The notes under the pieces were generated by a model, which had not been told where the DNA came from, did not search any database, and was given only the letters and a program-made list of their open reading frames with translations. A stretch of 40,326 bases of DNA. Source: Saccharicrinis sp. (GTDB taxonomy: Bacteria > Bacteroidota > Bacteroidia > Bacteroidales > Marinilabiliaceae). Position 1 is the first letter of the stretch. The number at the start of each line of letters is the position of its first letter. The position numbers and the translations under genes are program-made. The stretch is from the NCBI GenBank assembly GCA_024635585.1, contig JAGXIP010000274.1, forward strand, positions 1-40,326, in the 5' to 3' direction. This document shows positions 26,553 through 34,113 of this stretch, piece after piece.

Positions 26553-27005
26553 ATGAAGATTTTATTACTAATCGCTATACTCAGCACAGCACTGTTTAAT
26601 ATGGAAGCGCAAAAAAAGAATTACAACGAACTATCGTCTGAAGAAAAAAGAGTAATCCTGAACAAAGGCACCGAAAGGCCATTTGTTGGAGAATACACCA
26701 ATAATAAACAAAAAGGCACCTACCTATGCAAACAATGCGAGGCACCTTTGTATAAATCGAACAGTAAGTTTGAATCGGACTGTGGATGGCCCAGTTTTGA
26801 TGATGAAATAAAAGGTGCCGTAAAACGCGTACCCGATGCCGATGGGCGAAGAACCGAAATAATATGCAACAACTGCAAAGGGCATTTGGGACATGTATTT
26901 ATAGGTGAGGGTTTAACACCTAAAAACACGCGCCATTGTGTTAATTCGATATCGATGATTTTTGTACCAGAAGAAAAAGGAAAAGATAGCAACGATAGAA
27001 AATAG
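26553..27005 (+). CDS. msrB: Peptide-methionine (R)-S-oxide reductase MsrB, exported
   Basis: Reduces methionine-R-sulfoxide in proteins. A signal peptide ([19 protein letters not shown], residues 2-20) sends it to the periplasm, so it repairs envelope proteins. The SelR domain spans residues ~25-140: zinc-binding pairs C59/C62 (LCKQC) and C105/C108 (CNNC), [14 protein letters not shown], and RHCVNSISM with catalytic C129. The exported form needs an outside electron donor, which is not in the window. Divergent from the ETF operon, followed by a strong terminator, so monocistronic. Confidence 0.96.
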   Translation: MKILLLIAILSTALFNMEAQKKNYNELSSEEKRVILNKGTERPFVGEYTNNKQKGTYLCKQCEAPLYKSNSKFESDCGWPSFDDEIKGAVKRVPDADGRRTEIICNNCKGHLGHVFIGEGLTPKNTRHCVNSISMIFVPEEKGKDSNDRK

Positions 27006-27050
27006 ATAAGATAATTGGCTTTGGGAAATAAGAAAAAGCCATTAAACATT

Positions 27051-27095
27051 GCCCCATTGTATCTGACTACAGATATAGTGGGGCTATTTTATTTT
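27051..27095 (+). terminator. Rho-independent terminator after msrB
   Basis: Two-part stem GCCCCA (27051-27056) with TGGGGC (27079-27084) and TATCTG (27060-27065) with CAGATA (27070-27075), separated by a 3-nt internal loop on each side; then TATTTTATTTT. About 45 bp after the msrB stop. Confidence 0.85.
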
Positions 27096-27225
27096 AACCC
27101 TGAAAAAACAATTGATGTTAAAAACGGAGAACAGCTTAACTTTGCCATTCTTGGCACGATTTTTCCTCATTAAGCTTTTGTACCTTTGTCGTTTCAATCA
27201 TAATATAAAGCTGTATTTTTCAATA

Positions 27226-28644
27226 ATGAACATCAAGCGCATTCTCCATTCAAACATAGGCATACTCATTCCCCTTGCGGTTTTCGCATTTAGTTTCCAT
27301 ACTACCATTGCTCAATCCTGGAAAAAAACGGACGATCCCCTAATGGGATATTTCTATGATGCGAGTAACAAGAGTAGCTTTACATTAAGCGATGATATCA
27401 ATAAACGGACAAACTATTGGACTTCCTTCAACATAGACCATAAGTTTTTCATATTAGATACCACAACGTTTCGGAAAAACCAAGTAATGACCTTAAATAC
27501 CAATTATTGGAAGTATAAGGAGTATGTTATGAGTCTGAAATTTTATCCGGACAAGGATTTAAGTATTAGATATGAGCCTACCCTTGTGCGCTCAAAGCTG
27601 CTTTATGATAAAAGGGGATATTTGGACATTATGTCGACCGGCAGCAATTTTAATGATTCGGTAGGTGAAGTATTTAATATGACTAAACGCAACGAATCAT
27701 TTTTTATTTACAATCCCTCTCTGGTAAAACATGTATTAAAAACCATACCTGAACCGCACCGACTGATTACCGACAGGCAACATCTGGATAAACGATCGGC
27801 TGAGGAGGGCATATCTCGCTTACTGAATGGCAGGATTGACTCTCCTAGCAAATTGGACAAAACAATTAAGAAAAAAGGACCATGGACTTATAGTGGTATT
27901 GAAAACATTCAGCTATCGCAAGCGTATTTATCAAACTGGACAAAGGGTGGAGAAAATTCTATTGCCTTACAAAGCGATTTATTGGTTAGGGCTAACTATA
28001 AAATGGACAAAGTAGAGTGGGAAAACTATGCGCGCCATAAAGTGGGCATTTTAAACTCAGAAAGTTACCCGGTTCAAATAAATGCGGATAATATAATAGC
28101 CAACAGTAAGTACGGATTACGAGCATCAAAAAAATGGTATTACAGTTTTGCGTTCGATTTTAACTCGCAACTTTTCAATGGTTATGAAAACAAAAAACGC
28201 GAAAATATCATATCTGGTTTTATGTCTCCCGCATACTTTACCTTTGCGCTGGGTATGGATTTTAAGCAAAGCCAAGACTTTACCCTACTACTATCGCCTT
28301 TAACTTCCAAGATTACGTATGTTAAAGACACTGCCAAAGTTCCTCGAGATAGATATAAGATTGCAAAAGGCAGAAAAACAGCATATAACACGGGTGCTTC
28401 TTTAACTAATAATTTCAATTGGAAAATTTCGACGGAATTAAACCTGCGTTACAAGCTGGATGTATTTATTGGATATTTCGACAAAGATCCAACTAAACAA
28501 GTTGACTGGGAATTGATATTCGATATGAGAATTAACCAATATCTTTCTACAAGACTTAACACCCAGCTGAGATACTATAGTAACGAATCAGATAAGATCC
28601 AGTTTAAGGAACATTTTGCCATTAACTTCAGTTATAAGTTTTAA
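27226..28644 (+). CDS. DUF3078 family outer-membrane beta-barrel protein
   Basis: From the ATG at 27226 a signal peptide (MNIKRILHSNIGILIPLAVFAFSFHTTIAQ) opens a 472-residue protein. The first half (to ~200) is a globular region (WKKTDDPLMGYFYDASNKSS). From GPWTYSGIENIQLSQAYLSNWTKGGENSIALQSDL on, it shows the DUF3078 signature, with alternating aromatic strands and a barrel-like end (HFAINFSYKF, terminal aromatic) as in outer-membrane proteins. Role unknown; a DUF3078 barrel could be a pore or anchor. The open frame reaches 27112, but those 38 codons precede the signal peptide. A TACCTTTG -7 element at 27181-27188 would start transcription near 27195, which also supports the chosen start. Confidence 0.82.
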   Translation: MNIKRILHSNIGILIPLAVFAFSFHTTIAQSWKKTDDPLMGYFYDASNKSSFTLSDDINKRTNYWTSFNIDHKFFILDTTTFRKNQVMTLNTNYWKYKEYVMSLKFYPDKDLSIRYEPTLVRSKLLYDKRGYLDIMSTGSNFNDSVGEVFNMTKRNESFFIYNPSLVKHVLKTIPEPHRLITDRQHLDKRSAEEGISRLLNGRIDSPSKLDKTIKKKGPWTYSGIENIQLSQAYLSNWTKGGENSIALQSDLLVRANYKMDKVEWENYARHKVGILNSESYPVQINADNIIANSKYGLRASKKWYYSFAFDFNSQLFNGYENKKRENIISGFMSPAYFTFALGMDFKQSQDFTLLLSPLTSKITYVKDTAKVPRDRYKIAKGRKTAYNTGASLTNNFNWKISTELNLRYKLDVFIGYFDKDPTKQVDWELIFDMRINQYLSTRLNTQLRYYSNESDKIQFKEHFAINFSYKF

Positions 28645-28724
28645 CTATAATCATTTTTATTTGATATTTGATAATGCAAATTAAATATTTAATGTTTTTT
28701 AACACTTTTTTATTGTTGTTTAAT

Positions 28725-28754
28725 TTGCGGTTATAGAAATGGGTTATATATTTG
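28725..28754 (+). promoter_or_regulatory. Consensus Bacteroidota promoter of a candidate small RNA
   Basis: TTG at 28725-28727, exactly 19 bp, TATATTTG at 28747-28754: a perfect match to the primary sigma promoter. It lies 80 bp after the DUF3078 gene and points at a stretch with no reading frame and no plus-strand gene for 1.8 kb. Confidence 0.75.
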
Positions 28755-28760
28755 CATCGT

Positions 28761-28899
28761 AATCATACGGATAACACAATCAACCATTAGGGTTGTTCAA
28801 TATACTTAAAGTCTTAAATTTTCTCATAGTTTAGGGTTAGGTTTGGTTAAAGATTGAAAGCCGCTGTCGATTTATTTTGACAGTGGCTTTCATGATTTT
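28761..28899 (+). ncRNA. Candidate small non-coding RNA
   Basis: About 140 nt between a consensus promoter and an intrinsic-terminator-like hairpin. There is no ATG before the terminator, so it is unlikely to encode a peptide. A small 5' hairpin (CAACC 28781-28785/GGTTG 28791-28795), an open U/A-rich centre, a G/U-rich single-strand stretch (TTTAGGGTTAGGTTTGGTT, a possible pairing region) and the 13-bp 3' stem can be seen. I do not recognise a known family; its length and fold do not fit a standard 6S RNA. Regulatory sRNA is the best guess. Confidence 0.55.
28856..28899 (+). terminator. Terminator hairpin of the candidate small RNA
   Basis: GAAAGCCGCTGTC (28856-28868)/GACAGTGGCTTTC (28879-28891), 13 bp with one G-U pair and a 10-nt loop. 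The following ATGATTTTA is only a weak U tract. Confidence 0.6.
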
Positions 28900-29080
28900 A
28901 GGGGAGCATATACACCAAACCCCTCAAAAACCGAATCAAGATTAAAAACTTCCTCGGCAATCTTTTATTGGTCTTTGTGGATTGTTCTATACGACATAAA
29001 AGAAACTGCGAGCAATAAAACTCCAATCCCCGACAAAAAATACACAGTGTATGAAACACGCTACCCATACAATATGGCAA

Positions 29081-29121
29081 GTACAAAAAAAGCAGGGCAT
29101 TTTGCCCTGCTTTTTTTGTAC
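29081..29121. terminator. Strong bidirectional Rho-independent terminator
   Basis: A perfect 19-bp inverted repeat, GTACAAAAAAAGCAGGGCA (29081-29099) and its complement (29103-29121), with a TTT loop. The A7/T7 blocks give a U tract on either strand. On the minus strand it ends the 32-residue protein gene, 31 bp after its stop; on the plus strand it would stop read-through from the small RNA. The stretch 28900-29080 holds nothing else. Confidence 0.92.
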
Positions 29122-29152
29122 TTTCTTTTTAATTCTGGAAGACAATGAAAAT

Positions 29153-29251
29153 TTATTTCGCCTTCTTTGCTCTCTTCTCGGCCTTTTTTTCTTTAGGCGT
29201 TTTCAGCGGTTCTTTTTTAACGCTTTTTTTTGCGTCTTGACTTTTCGCCAT
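29153..29251 (-). CDS. Small lysine-rich basic protein (32 aa)
   Basis: ATG at 29251, stop TAA at 29153-29155, 32 residues, too short for usual ORF callers. It begins MAKSQDAKKSVKKEP and continues LKTPKEKKAEKRAKKAK: more than a third Lys/Arg, no hydrophobic core, so probably disordered and nucleic-acid or ribosome associated. I recall very similar short MAKSQ-start, KTPKEKKAEKR-containing proteins in many Bacteroidota, which argues that it is real; no function is known to me. A strong terminator lies 31 bp downstream, consistent with a single-gene transcript. The upstream region lacks a consensus promoter. Confidence 0.72.
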   Translation of the reverse strand: MAKSQDAKKSVKKEPLKTPKEKKAEKRAKKAK

Positions 29252-29375
29252 GGTTGTATCTTTTAAATGAATATTACTATTTTTTCAGCTTACGCTGTAC
29301 TCACTTTACAATTGAAGATTGTACAATTTTGATTCCCCAATTTATTAAGGGTGAAATTTAGAACTTAGTTTTCAA

Positions 29376-30371
29376 TTACGCAAATTTTGACAAAATGGAT
29401 TCTATCGTATCCAGCTCAGCTTGGGTAAAAGGTTCACTTTTTAAACCATTAACAGCATCTGTTATCTGGGATACTTTACTAGCACCAATTAACACGGAAG
29501 TAACCCTATTATCTTTGAGCAACCAATTTATAGCCATTTGCGCCAAGGTATCACCACGTCCTTCGGCCATATTATTTAAATCTTTAATAATAGCGAGCCT
29601 TTCATCGGTCAGGTGCTCCGGCTTTAAAAAGTGAGCACGCGCCGCTCTTGAACCTTCGGGTATGCCTTTAATATATTTGTTGGTGAGCATGCCCTGTGCT
29701 AGCGGCGAAAAAGGAATACAACCTACGCCATTCTCTTCCAAGGTATCCAGCAAGCCCTGCTCGGGCGTACGTTCGAACATCGAATATTTGGGTTGATGTA
29801 TTAAACAGGGTGTTCCCAGCTGCTGCAAGATATCAAAAGCCTCCTTTGCTCTGTCGGCTGGATAATTGGACAAACCTACATACAATGCTTTGCCTTGTCG
29901 CACCATCAAATCCAGTGCGCTCATAGTTTCGTACAAGGGTGTATCGGGATCGGGTCGGTGATGATAAAAAATATCAACGTAGTCCAGCTTCATCCTCTTT
30001 AGGCTTTGGTGGAGACTGGCCATCAGGCTTTTTTTGCTTCCCCATTCACCATAAGGCCCTTCCCACATATAATATCCGGCTTTTGACGAAATGATCAACT
30101 CATCGCGATATTTGCGTAAATGCTTGTGCAAGATATCCCCAAAATTACTTTCGGCACTGCCATCGGGTGGCCCATAATTATTGGCCAAATCGAAATGTGT
30201 TATTCCCAAATCGAAAGCAGTGAACAACAACTGCTCATAGTTTGAGCGAAGATCTACATCACCGAAATTATGCCATAGTCCCAACGAAAGTGAAGATAGT
30301 TTTAATCCGCTATGCCCACATCTGCGATAGGGCATTTCCTGATAACGTGATTTTGATGCAATGTAAGTCAT
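29376..30371 (-). CDS. Aldo/keto reductase, YghZ/GpR-like (AKR14-type)
   Basis: NADPH-dependent (beta/alpha)8 oxidoreductase for aldehydes or methylglyoxal-like carbonyls. From the ATG at 30371 it has 331 residues, the size of the YghZ and Kv-beta-like branch. The catalytic tetrad is visible: D and Y in FDLANNYGPPDGSAE, K in IISSKAGYYMWEGPYG, H in DYVDIFYHHRPDPDTP. The cofactor end has SVLIGASKVSQITDAVNGL. The N-terminal YRRCGHSGLKLSSLSLGLWHNFGD is typical of YghZ. The open frame extends 19 codons upstream, but those have no support. Divergent from the HD protein. Role likely detoxification. Confidence 0.93.
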   Translation of the reverse strand: MTYIASKSRYQEMPYRRCGHSGLKLSSLSLGLWHNFGDVDLRSNYEQLLFTAFDLGITHFDLANNYGPPDGSAESNFGDILHKHLRKYRDELIISSKAGYYMWEGPYGEWGSKKSLMASLHQSLKRMKLDYVDIFYHHRPDPDTPLYETMSALDLMVRQGKALYVGLSNYPADRAKEAFDILQQLGTPCLIHQPKYSMFERTPEQGLLDTLEENGVGCIPFSPLAQGMLTNKYIKGIPEGSRAARAHFLKPEHLTDERLAIIKDLNNMAEGRGDTLAQMAINWLLKDNRVTSVLIGASKVSQITDAVNGLKSEPFTQAELDTIESILSKFA

Positions 30372-30559
30372 GGTGTTTATATTTTTAGATTTTATAATTT
30401 GTACAGTACTCAATCGGACTCGTTGCAAAGGATGGCAAGTTATTGATTGCTTTTGAAAACAACAAGTAGCATAAGAGAAAGTGTATTAATGCATGAAATA
30501 TCTTTTTGTAACTTATAATATAAACTTAAATTTAATCCGTAATAATAAAAAGCTATACA

Positions 30560-31156
30560 ATGAGCGACTTGGAATCATTACGAAATTTAGAGCTGGCACC
30601 CTATATACTCAAAGCTATGGCATTGATAAATGTAAGCCGTAAAGTGGGTGGAAATCAGTTTAGACACAGCTTTGCCACCCTGGGAATACTACTCGACTAT
30701 AAATATATTAACGACAGCGTATTATTAAAAGCTGCCTTGCTCCTCGATTTTTTGGAAGACCTGCCCGACATTACGGTGGATGAGATTAGACAAATTGATT
30801 TTGAAAGCTACAAGGTGGTGGAACTTGTTCTGGAGGTTACCCGCTTGCAACACGAAACTAAACCCGAATACTTACAGCGGGTAATGGATTTCGGCTCGCA
30901 CAATGCCAAAATATTAAAATGTGCCGACCGTATCAGTAACCTGACTGACCTGCACCGCGACACGCACACCGAACTAAAGATTACAAGTTATTTAGATGAG
31001 ACAGAAAAATATGTACTCCCAATGGCCAAAGAAGTAAATAAATATATGTGGCACGAACTCAACGATTTGATACAAAAAAGGAGAGAAATTGTTATCGCCA
31101 TCAAACACTCACTCAAGCACAGAATGATGCGGTGGTTGCGTTTGAAAAGAAGGTGA
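30560..31156 (+). CDS. HD-fold protein, RelA/SpoT-hydrolase-like, with a degenerate metal site
   Basis: A 198-residue cytoplasmic helical protein that resembles the HD hydrolase domain of RelA/SpoT (small alarmone hydrolase, Mesh1-like). The first His of the metal site is H36 in QFRHSFATLG, the ED pair is E66/D67 and the late Asp is D123 in CADRISNL, the same spacing as in SpoT. The defining HD doublet is changed: where the family has LLHDxxED this protein has LLLDFLED, so L62 stands for the His. The hydrolase is therefore probably inactive or changed. Its tail (residues ~150-198) is basic (RMMRWLRLKRR). It may bind a nucleotide without cutting it. No synthetase domain is attached. Confidence 0.7.
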   Translation: MSDLESLRNLELAPYILKAMALINVSRKVGGNQFRHSFATLGILLDYKYINDSVLLKAALLLDFLEDLPDITVDEIRQIDFESYKVVELVLEVTRLQHETKPEYLQRVMDFGSHNAKILKCADRISNLTDLHRDTHTELKITSYLDETEKYVLPMAKEVNKYMWHELNDLIQKRREIVIAIKHSLKHRMMRWLRLKRR

Positions 31157-31354
31157 ATTGTTGGCGATCGGTGTGTCGGTAAATTTGACATGATATTAAT
31201 GGCTAAAAAGGGAATGGCTTGCCTAATAAAAATGAAGCGGTTGCGACAGTATTTTTCCATTTTACGCTTTTTTTAATCGGCGCTGTTAGGTCTATGGACG
31301 CTGACAGCGCCTTGAAACTCGCCATATTTTATTTCCTTACACTTTTTTTCTATT

Positions 31355-31378
31355 CGCCTTACGCTTTACGCTTCACTT
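31355..31378 (-). repeat. Short heptanucleotide repeat tract, locus 4
   Basis: On the minus strand GCGTAAA, GCGTAAG and neighbours (plus strand TTACGCTTTACGC). Same unit as loci 1 and 2 but in the other orientation, between the convergent HD and jelly-roll genes. Confidence 0.6.
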
Positions 31379-31389
31379 TCTCCACACCA

Positions 31390-32406
31390 TCACCTATCCA
31401 TTTTTTTATTACGCCAATACGCAATGTAGTCGCGCTGTTGAATAAACCCAATAGGCCCCTCTACAATGCCACCTTCCCGATAAAAATCAGATACTCTAAC
31501 ATGTATCGTATTGGTTTTGCCAAGCTTTATTAATCCTTCGGGTACCAGGTAAGCACGTAATTGCTTGTAGGCCTCGGTAAATTGTCGCTGCTCGTGAGGG
31601 GGCTCCATGAAACCGGTTTGCCCAATTTTTATTCCATTCACATATACTTCGTCCAAATCGTCTATCTTGCCCATGAGCAACACCACCCTATCTATTTTGA
31701 AATTATCGTTGGCCACAAAATCTTTTTGGTACCAGGCATAGCCATCATATCCTTTGTAGCCTTGGTTTTCCCACGCCCCGGGCACATATATTTTGTGCCA
31801 TCCTTCTTCGTTTCCAGTGTAATGTCGCCAATCCATATTATCTCCTGTCCGGAAGTTCCACTCTCCTTGTAAATCTAAAAACGTTTTCAAAGGATTTTTC
31901 TCGGCCACCACCCTAACATCCCCCCTAATAATCCCGCCTTCTAATTGTTGATCATATACCTTCACCGCGATGAGGTTAGCCCGATTATAATAAATAAGCT
32001 TTTCAGGTATAGGATACATGCGCCGTGCGGTGTAGGCTGTGGCAAAATAGGGCGGAAACTGTCCGGATCCGCCTATTCTTACTCCATTAAAAAACACCTC
32101 ATCCACATCGTCGATATATCCCAATTCGAGTACTAAGGCTTCTTTTTGATAATTTACCGATAGCGTAATAAACTTTCGATACCAGGCATACCCATCATAT
32201 CCATTGAAACCCTGAGCCTCCCAAGGAGATGGCACGTAAATCTGAGCCCAACTTGAATGGTCGAAACCGGGCGAACTCCATTCAGGGTTGTTCCCCAACG
32301 AAAACTTCCATTGCCCTTCCATGTTTAGCAGGCTCTTGTATTTTTGTCCGTGCACGGCTAGCGAGCATAACAATAAAAGAGATATGATTTGAAATTTTTT
32401 ACCCAT
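31390..32406 (-). CDS. Exported tandem jelly-roll (GH2 N-like, galactose-binding-fold) protein, second paralogue
   Basis: A 338-residue protein from the ATG at 32406 with signal peptide (FQIISLLLLCSLAVHGQ). It is made of two copies of a ~155-residue beta-sandwich like the sugar-binding domain of GH2 beta-galactosidases: each has a WxF start (GQWKFSLGNN; GEWNFRTGDN), IYVPSPWEAQGF/IYVPGAWENQGY, GYDGYAWYRK, a DEVFFNGVRIG-like strand, a GSGQFPP or GQTGFMEPP loop and the ending VKVYDQQLEGGI/VRVSDFYREGGI. There is no GH2 catalytic barrel. It starts one base after the stop of its paralogue (TGA-C-ATG), so they are co-translated. Probably a carbohydrate-binding or surface protein. Conservation of all loops suggests each domain still binds. 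Confidence 0.8.
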   Translation of the reverse strand: MGKKFQIISLLLLCSLAVHGQKYKSLLNMEGQWKFSLGNNPEWSSPGFDHSSWAQIYVPSPWEAQGFNGYDGYAWYRKFITLSVNYQKEALVLELGYIDDVDEVFFNGVRIGGSGQFPPYFATAYTARRMYPIPEKLIYYNRANLIAVKVYDQQLEGGIIRGDVRVVAEKNPLKTFLDLQGEWNFRTGDNMDWRHYTGNEEGWHKIYVPGAWENQGYKGYDGYAWYQKDFVANDNFKIDRVVLLMGKIDDLDEVYVNGIKIGQTGFMEPPHEQRQFTEAYKQLRAYLVPEGLIKLGKTNTIHVRVSDFYREGGIVEGPIGFIQQRDYIAYWRNKKMDR

Positions 32407-32407
32407 G

Positions 32408-33448
32408 TCAATCAAAAAAACGATCTAAGAAATATTCAAATAAATTTTTGCTTTCTTCATGCTCCGAGAAATAGCTTTCAAAAGCTTTCAATGTCATTAT
32501 TCCAATGGGACCATCGTACATTCCTCCTTCCAACCGATCGTCCCAAACCCTCACAGCCAGAATATTTTGACCTCTATTGAGCATAGAACGAGAAATTCGA
32601 TAAGCTCTGAGTGTTTGGTAATCCGGTTTACCGGCATAATATGGCCCTTTTTTTATTTCGTCCACAGAACCTATTCTGTTACCATTTAAATAGACTACAT
32701 CCCTGTCATCTATCCTACCCAAAACTACTACTACATCATCGCCCATGGTAGGCTTGTCCCATGTAAAACTTTTACGGTACCAAGCGTAACCATCAAGATA
32801 AGGATAACCTTGCGACTCCCAAGTTCCTGGCACATTCAGGGTGTCCCAATCAGCATGGTTATAACCAAAGCTGCTATAATTAGTATTGTCACCCGGCTTA
32901 AACCTCCACGAACCCGAGAGATCTTGTAAAATATACGCAGAAGCTACATCTACATAAAGCCCAGCTTGCCCCAGTATACCGCCATTTAAGTAGGTATCGT
33001 ACACTCTAACGGCTATTAAATTATTTCCATTAAAATTGATCAAAGTTTGGGGCACTGCATATCGTCTAAGCTGCGAATAAGCTGTTTGTACATTGGGTGG
33101 AAAGCTACCTGAATGACCTATCAATACGCCATTAAAATAGACTTCGTCGGCATCATCGATCTGATCAATTTGGAGAATTAGCCTCGTATTTGTCGACATG
33201 TTAGATATCTCCACCTTTTTTTTGTACCAAGCATATCCATTGTAACCATCATATCCTTGGCTCTCCCAACTGATTCCTACATATATTCTGTCCCAATCCG
33301 AAAAATCGTGATCACTCCATCGCCAGCTTATATCGTCGCCAACGCTAAAGCTCCAGTATCCTTGTAAGGATACTATTTGCCTTAGCTTTTGAGCGGATAA
33401 CTCGAGGTTAAGCGTTACAATCAATAGTATTAATAATAGTATTCTCAT
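32408..33448 (-). CDS. Exported tandem jelly-roll (GH2 N-like, galactose-binding-fold) protein, first paralogue
   Basis: A 346-residue protein with signal peptide (RILLLILLIVTLNLELSAQ), built like its downstream neighbour from two beta-sandwich domains (GYWSFSVGDDISW; GSWRFKPGDNTNY), each with SWESQGY or TWESQGY, GYAWYKK or GYAWYRK, a DEVYFNGVLIG or RDVVYLNGNRIG strand and a closing AVRVYDTYLNGGI or AVRVWDDRLEGGM. No glycosidase catalytic residues or barrel are present, although such domains usually sit before one. With its paralogue it provides four copies of the fold in two genes, which looks like duplication of an already duplicated gene. First gene of the pair, with a terminator-like repeat just upstream. 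Confidence 0.8.
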   Translation of the reverse strand: MRILLLILLIVTLNLELSAQKLRQIVSLQGYWSFSVGDDISWRWSDHDFSDWDRIYVGISWESQGYDGYNGYAWYKKKVEISNMSTNTRLILQIDQIDDADEVYFNGVLIGHSGSFPPNVQTAYSQLRRYAVPQTLINFNGNNLIAVRVYDTYLNGGILGQAGLYVDVASAYILQDLSGSWRFKPGDNTNYSSFGYNHADWDTLNVPGTWESQGYPYLDGYAWYRKSFTWDKPTMGDDVVVVLGRIDDRDVVYLNGNRIGSVDEIKKGPYYAGKPDYQTLRAYRISRSMLNRGQNILAVRVWDDRLEGGMYDGPIGIMTLKAFESYFSEHEESKNLFEYFLDRFFD

Positions 33449-33472
33449 TCAAATAATATAATTAATGTGCAT

Positions 33473-33512
33473 AAAAATAAGGCTTTAACCCTAAAAAATT
33501 AAAACCTTATTT
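33473..33512 (-). terminator. AT-rich terminator-like hairpin after the small secreted protein gene
   Basis: AAAATAAGG (33473-33481)/CCTTATTTT (33504-33512), one mismatch, then TTTAA (33483-33487)/TTAAA (33498-33502). It stands about 100 bp after the stop at 33617 and just before the jelly-roll pair, and probably ends the upstream transcript. Confidence 0.5.
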
Positions 33513-33616
33513 TAATCTAATATTCCGACAATCCCAACCTACTGCCTGAGAACCATTTCATAACCAACCGAAAACAAACCCTTTGATTCATGATCCTCTA
33601 ATCCATAATCCAATTA

Positions 33617-33982
33617 CTATTCTCTATAAACCAAAGTTAAAGGAACGCGAAACATACGGTATTTTGATGCTTCATCGGTTTTAACATCGGCGTCATTAAT
33701 TGTTTCCTTTACCCAATTACGAACTTCTTCTGATGAACCTTCGGCCTTGAGAACTTTCATATTGCTATCCTTATCTACCCTAATTGTTAATAAAATATTT
33801 GCTCTATCATTGTCTCCAACATATCTACTGATATCTTCACCTAATAACGAACGCTTGAGGTCTTTTTTAATTTGCTTCGCCATTTTTTGGGTCACTTCTT
33901 TTTGAGTAAGATTTACGGCTTTAACATTTGCATTGCCCATAAACAAAACCATTGCTACTACTAAAAAAACTACTTTTTTCAT
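33617..33982 (-). CDS. Small secreted protein, TonB-C-like
   Basis: A 121-residue exported protein: signal peptide KKVVFLVVAMVLFMGNANVKA (to residue ~22), a Lys-rich helix (KEVTQKMAKQIKKDLKRS), then a strand-helix-strand part (ILLTIRVDKDSNMKVLKAEGSSEEVRNWVKETI ... RMFRVPLTLVYRE). The order and the final strand recall the C-terminal domain of TonB-family proteins, but it is short of the usual Pro motifs, so I leave it as hypothetical. It lies just downstream of the two-component pair, with four TGTCAT half-sites in its promoter, and is probably a direct target of that regulator. The product may be a periplasmic stress or envelope component. Confidence 0.7.
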   Translation of the reverse strand: MKKVVFLVVAMVLFMGNANVKAVNLTQKEVTQKMAKQIKKDLKRSLLGEDISRYVGDNDRANILLTIRVDKDSNMKVLKAEGSSEEVRNWVKETINDADVKTDEASKYRMFRVPLTLVYRE

Positions 33983-34026
33983 GATTATAAGTTTTTGATG
34001 ATAAATGATGTTTATTAATTACTCTA

Positions 34027-34102
34027 CAAATGTATGGCAGCGATAACACCGCGCTGTCATTACGCTGTCATACCTTGTAAAAAGTTGTCATCAAAATGTC
34101 AT
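34027..34102 (-). promoter_or_regulatory. Pho-box-like array of four TGTCAT half-sites with a -7 element
   Basis: On the plus strand TGTCAT occurs at 34055-34060, 34066-34071, 34086-34091 and 34097-34102: two pairs spaced 11 bp, with the pairs 31 bp (about three turns) apart. The first pair reads CTGTCAT-TACG-CTGTCAT, the form of an E. coli Pho box. On the minus strand a TACATTTG -7 element lies at 34027-34034, with no TTG at the -33 place; the half-sites occupy that place instead. This is the layout of a promoter that needs an OmpR/PhoB-type activator. The box direction is opposite to the gene direction, unlike E. coli phoA. Confidence 0.65.
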
Positions 34103-34113
34103 CAAAAACTTAT

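Noticed and set aside
28898..29086. 62-codon frame on the minus strand beside the small RNA
   Set aside because: Runs through the gap up to the strong terminator palindrome, has no recognisable domain and no start signal.
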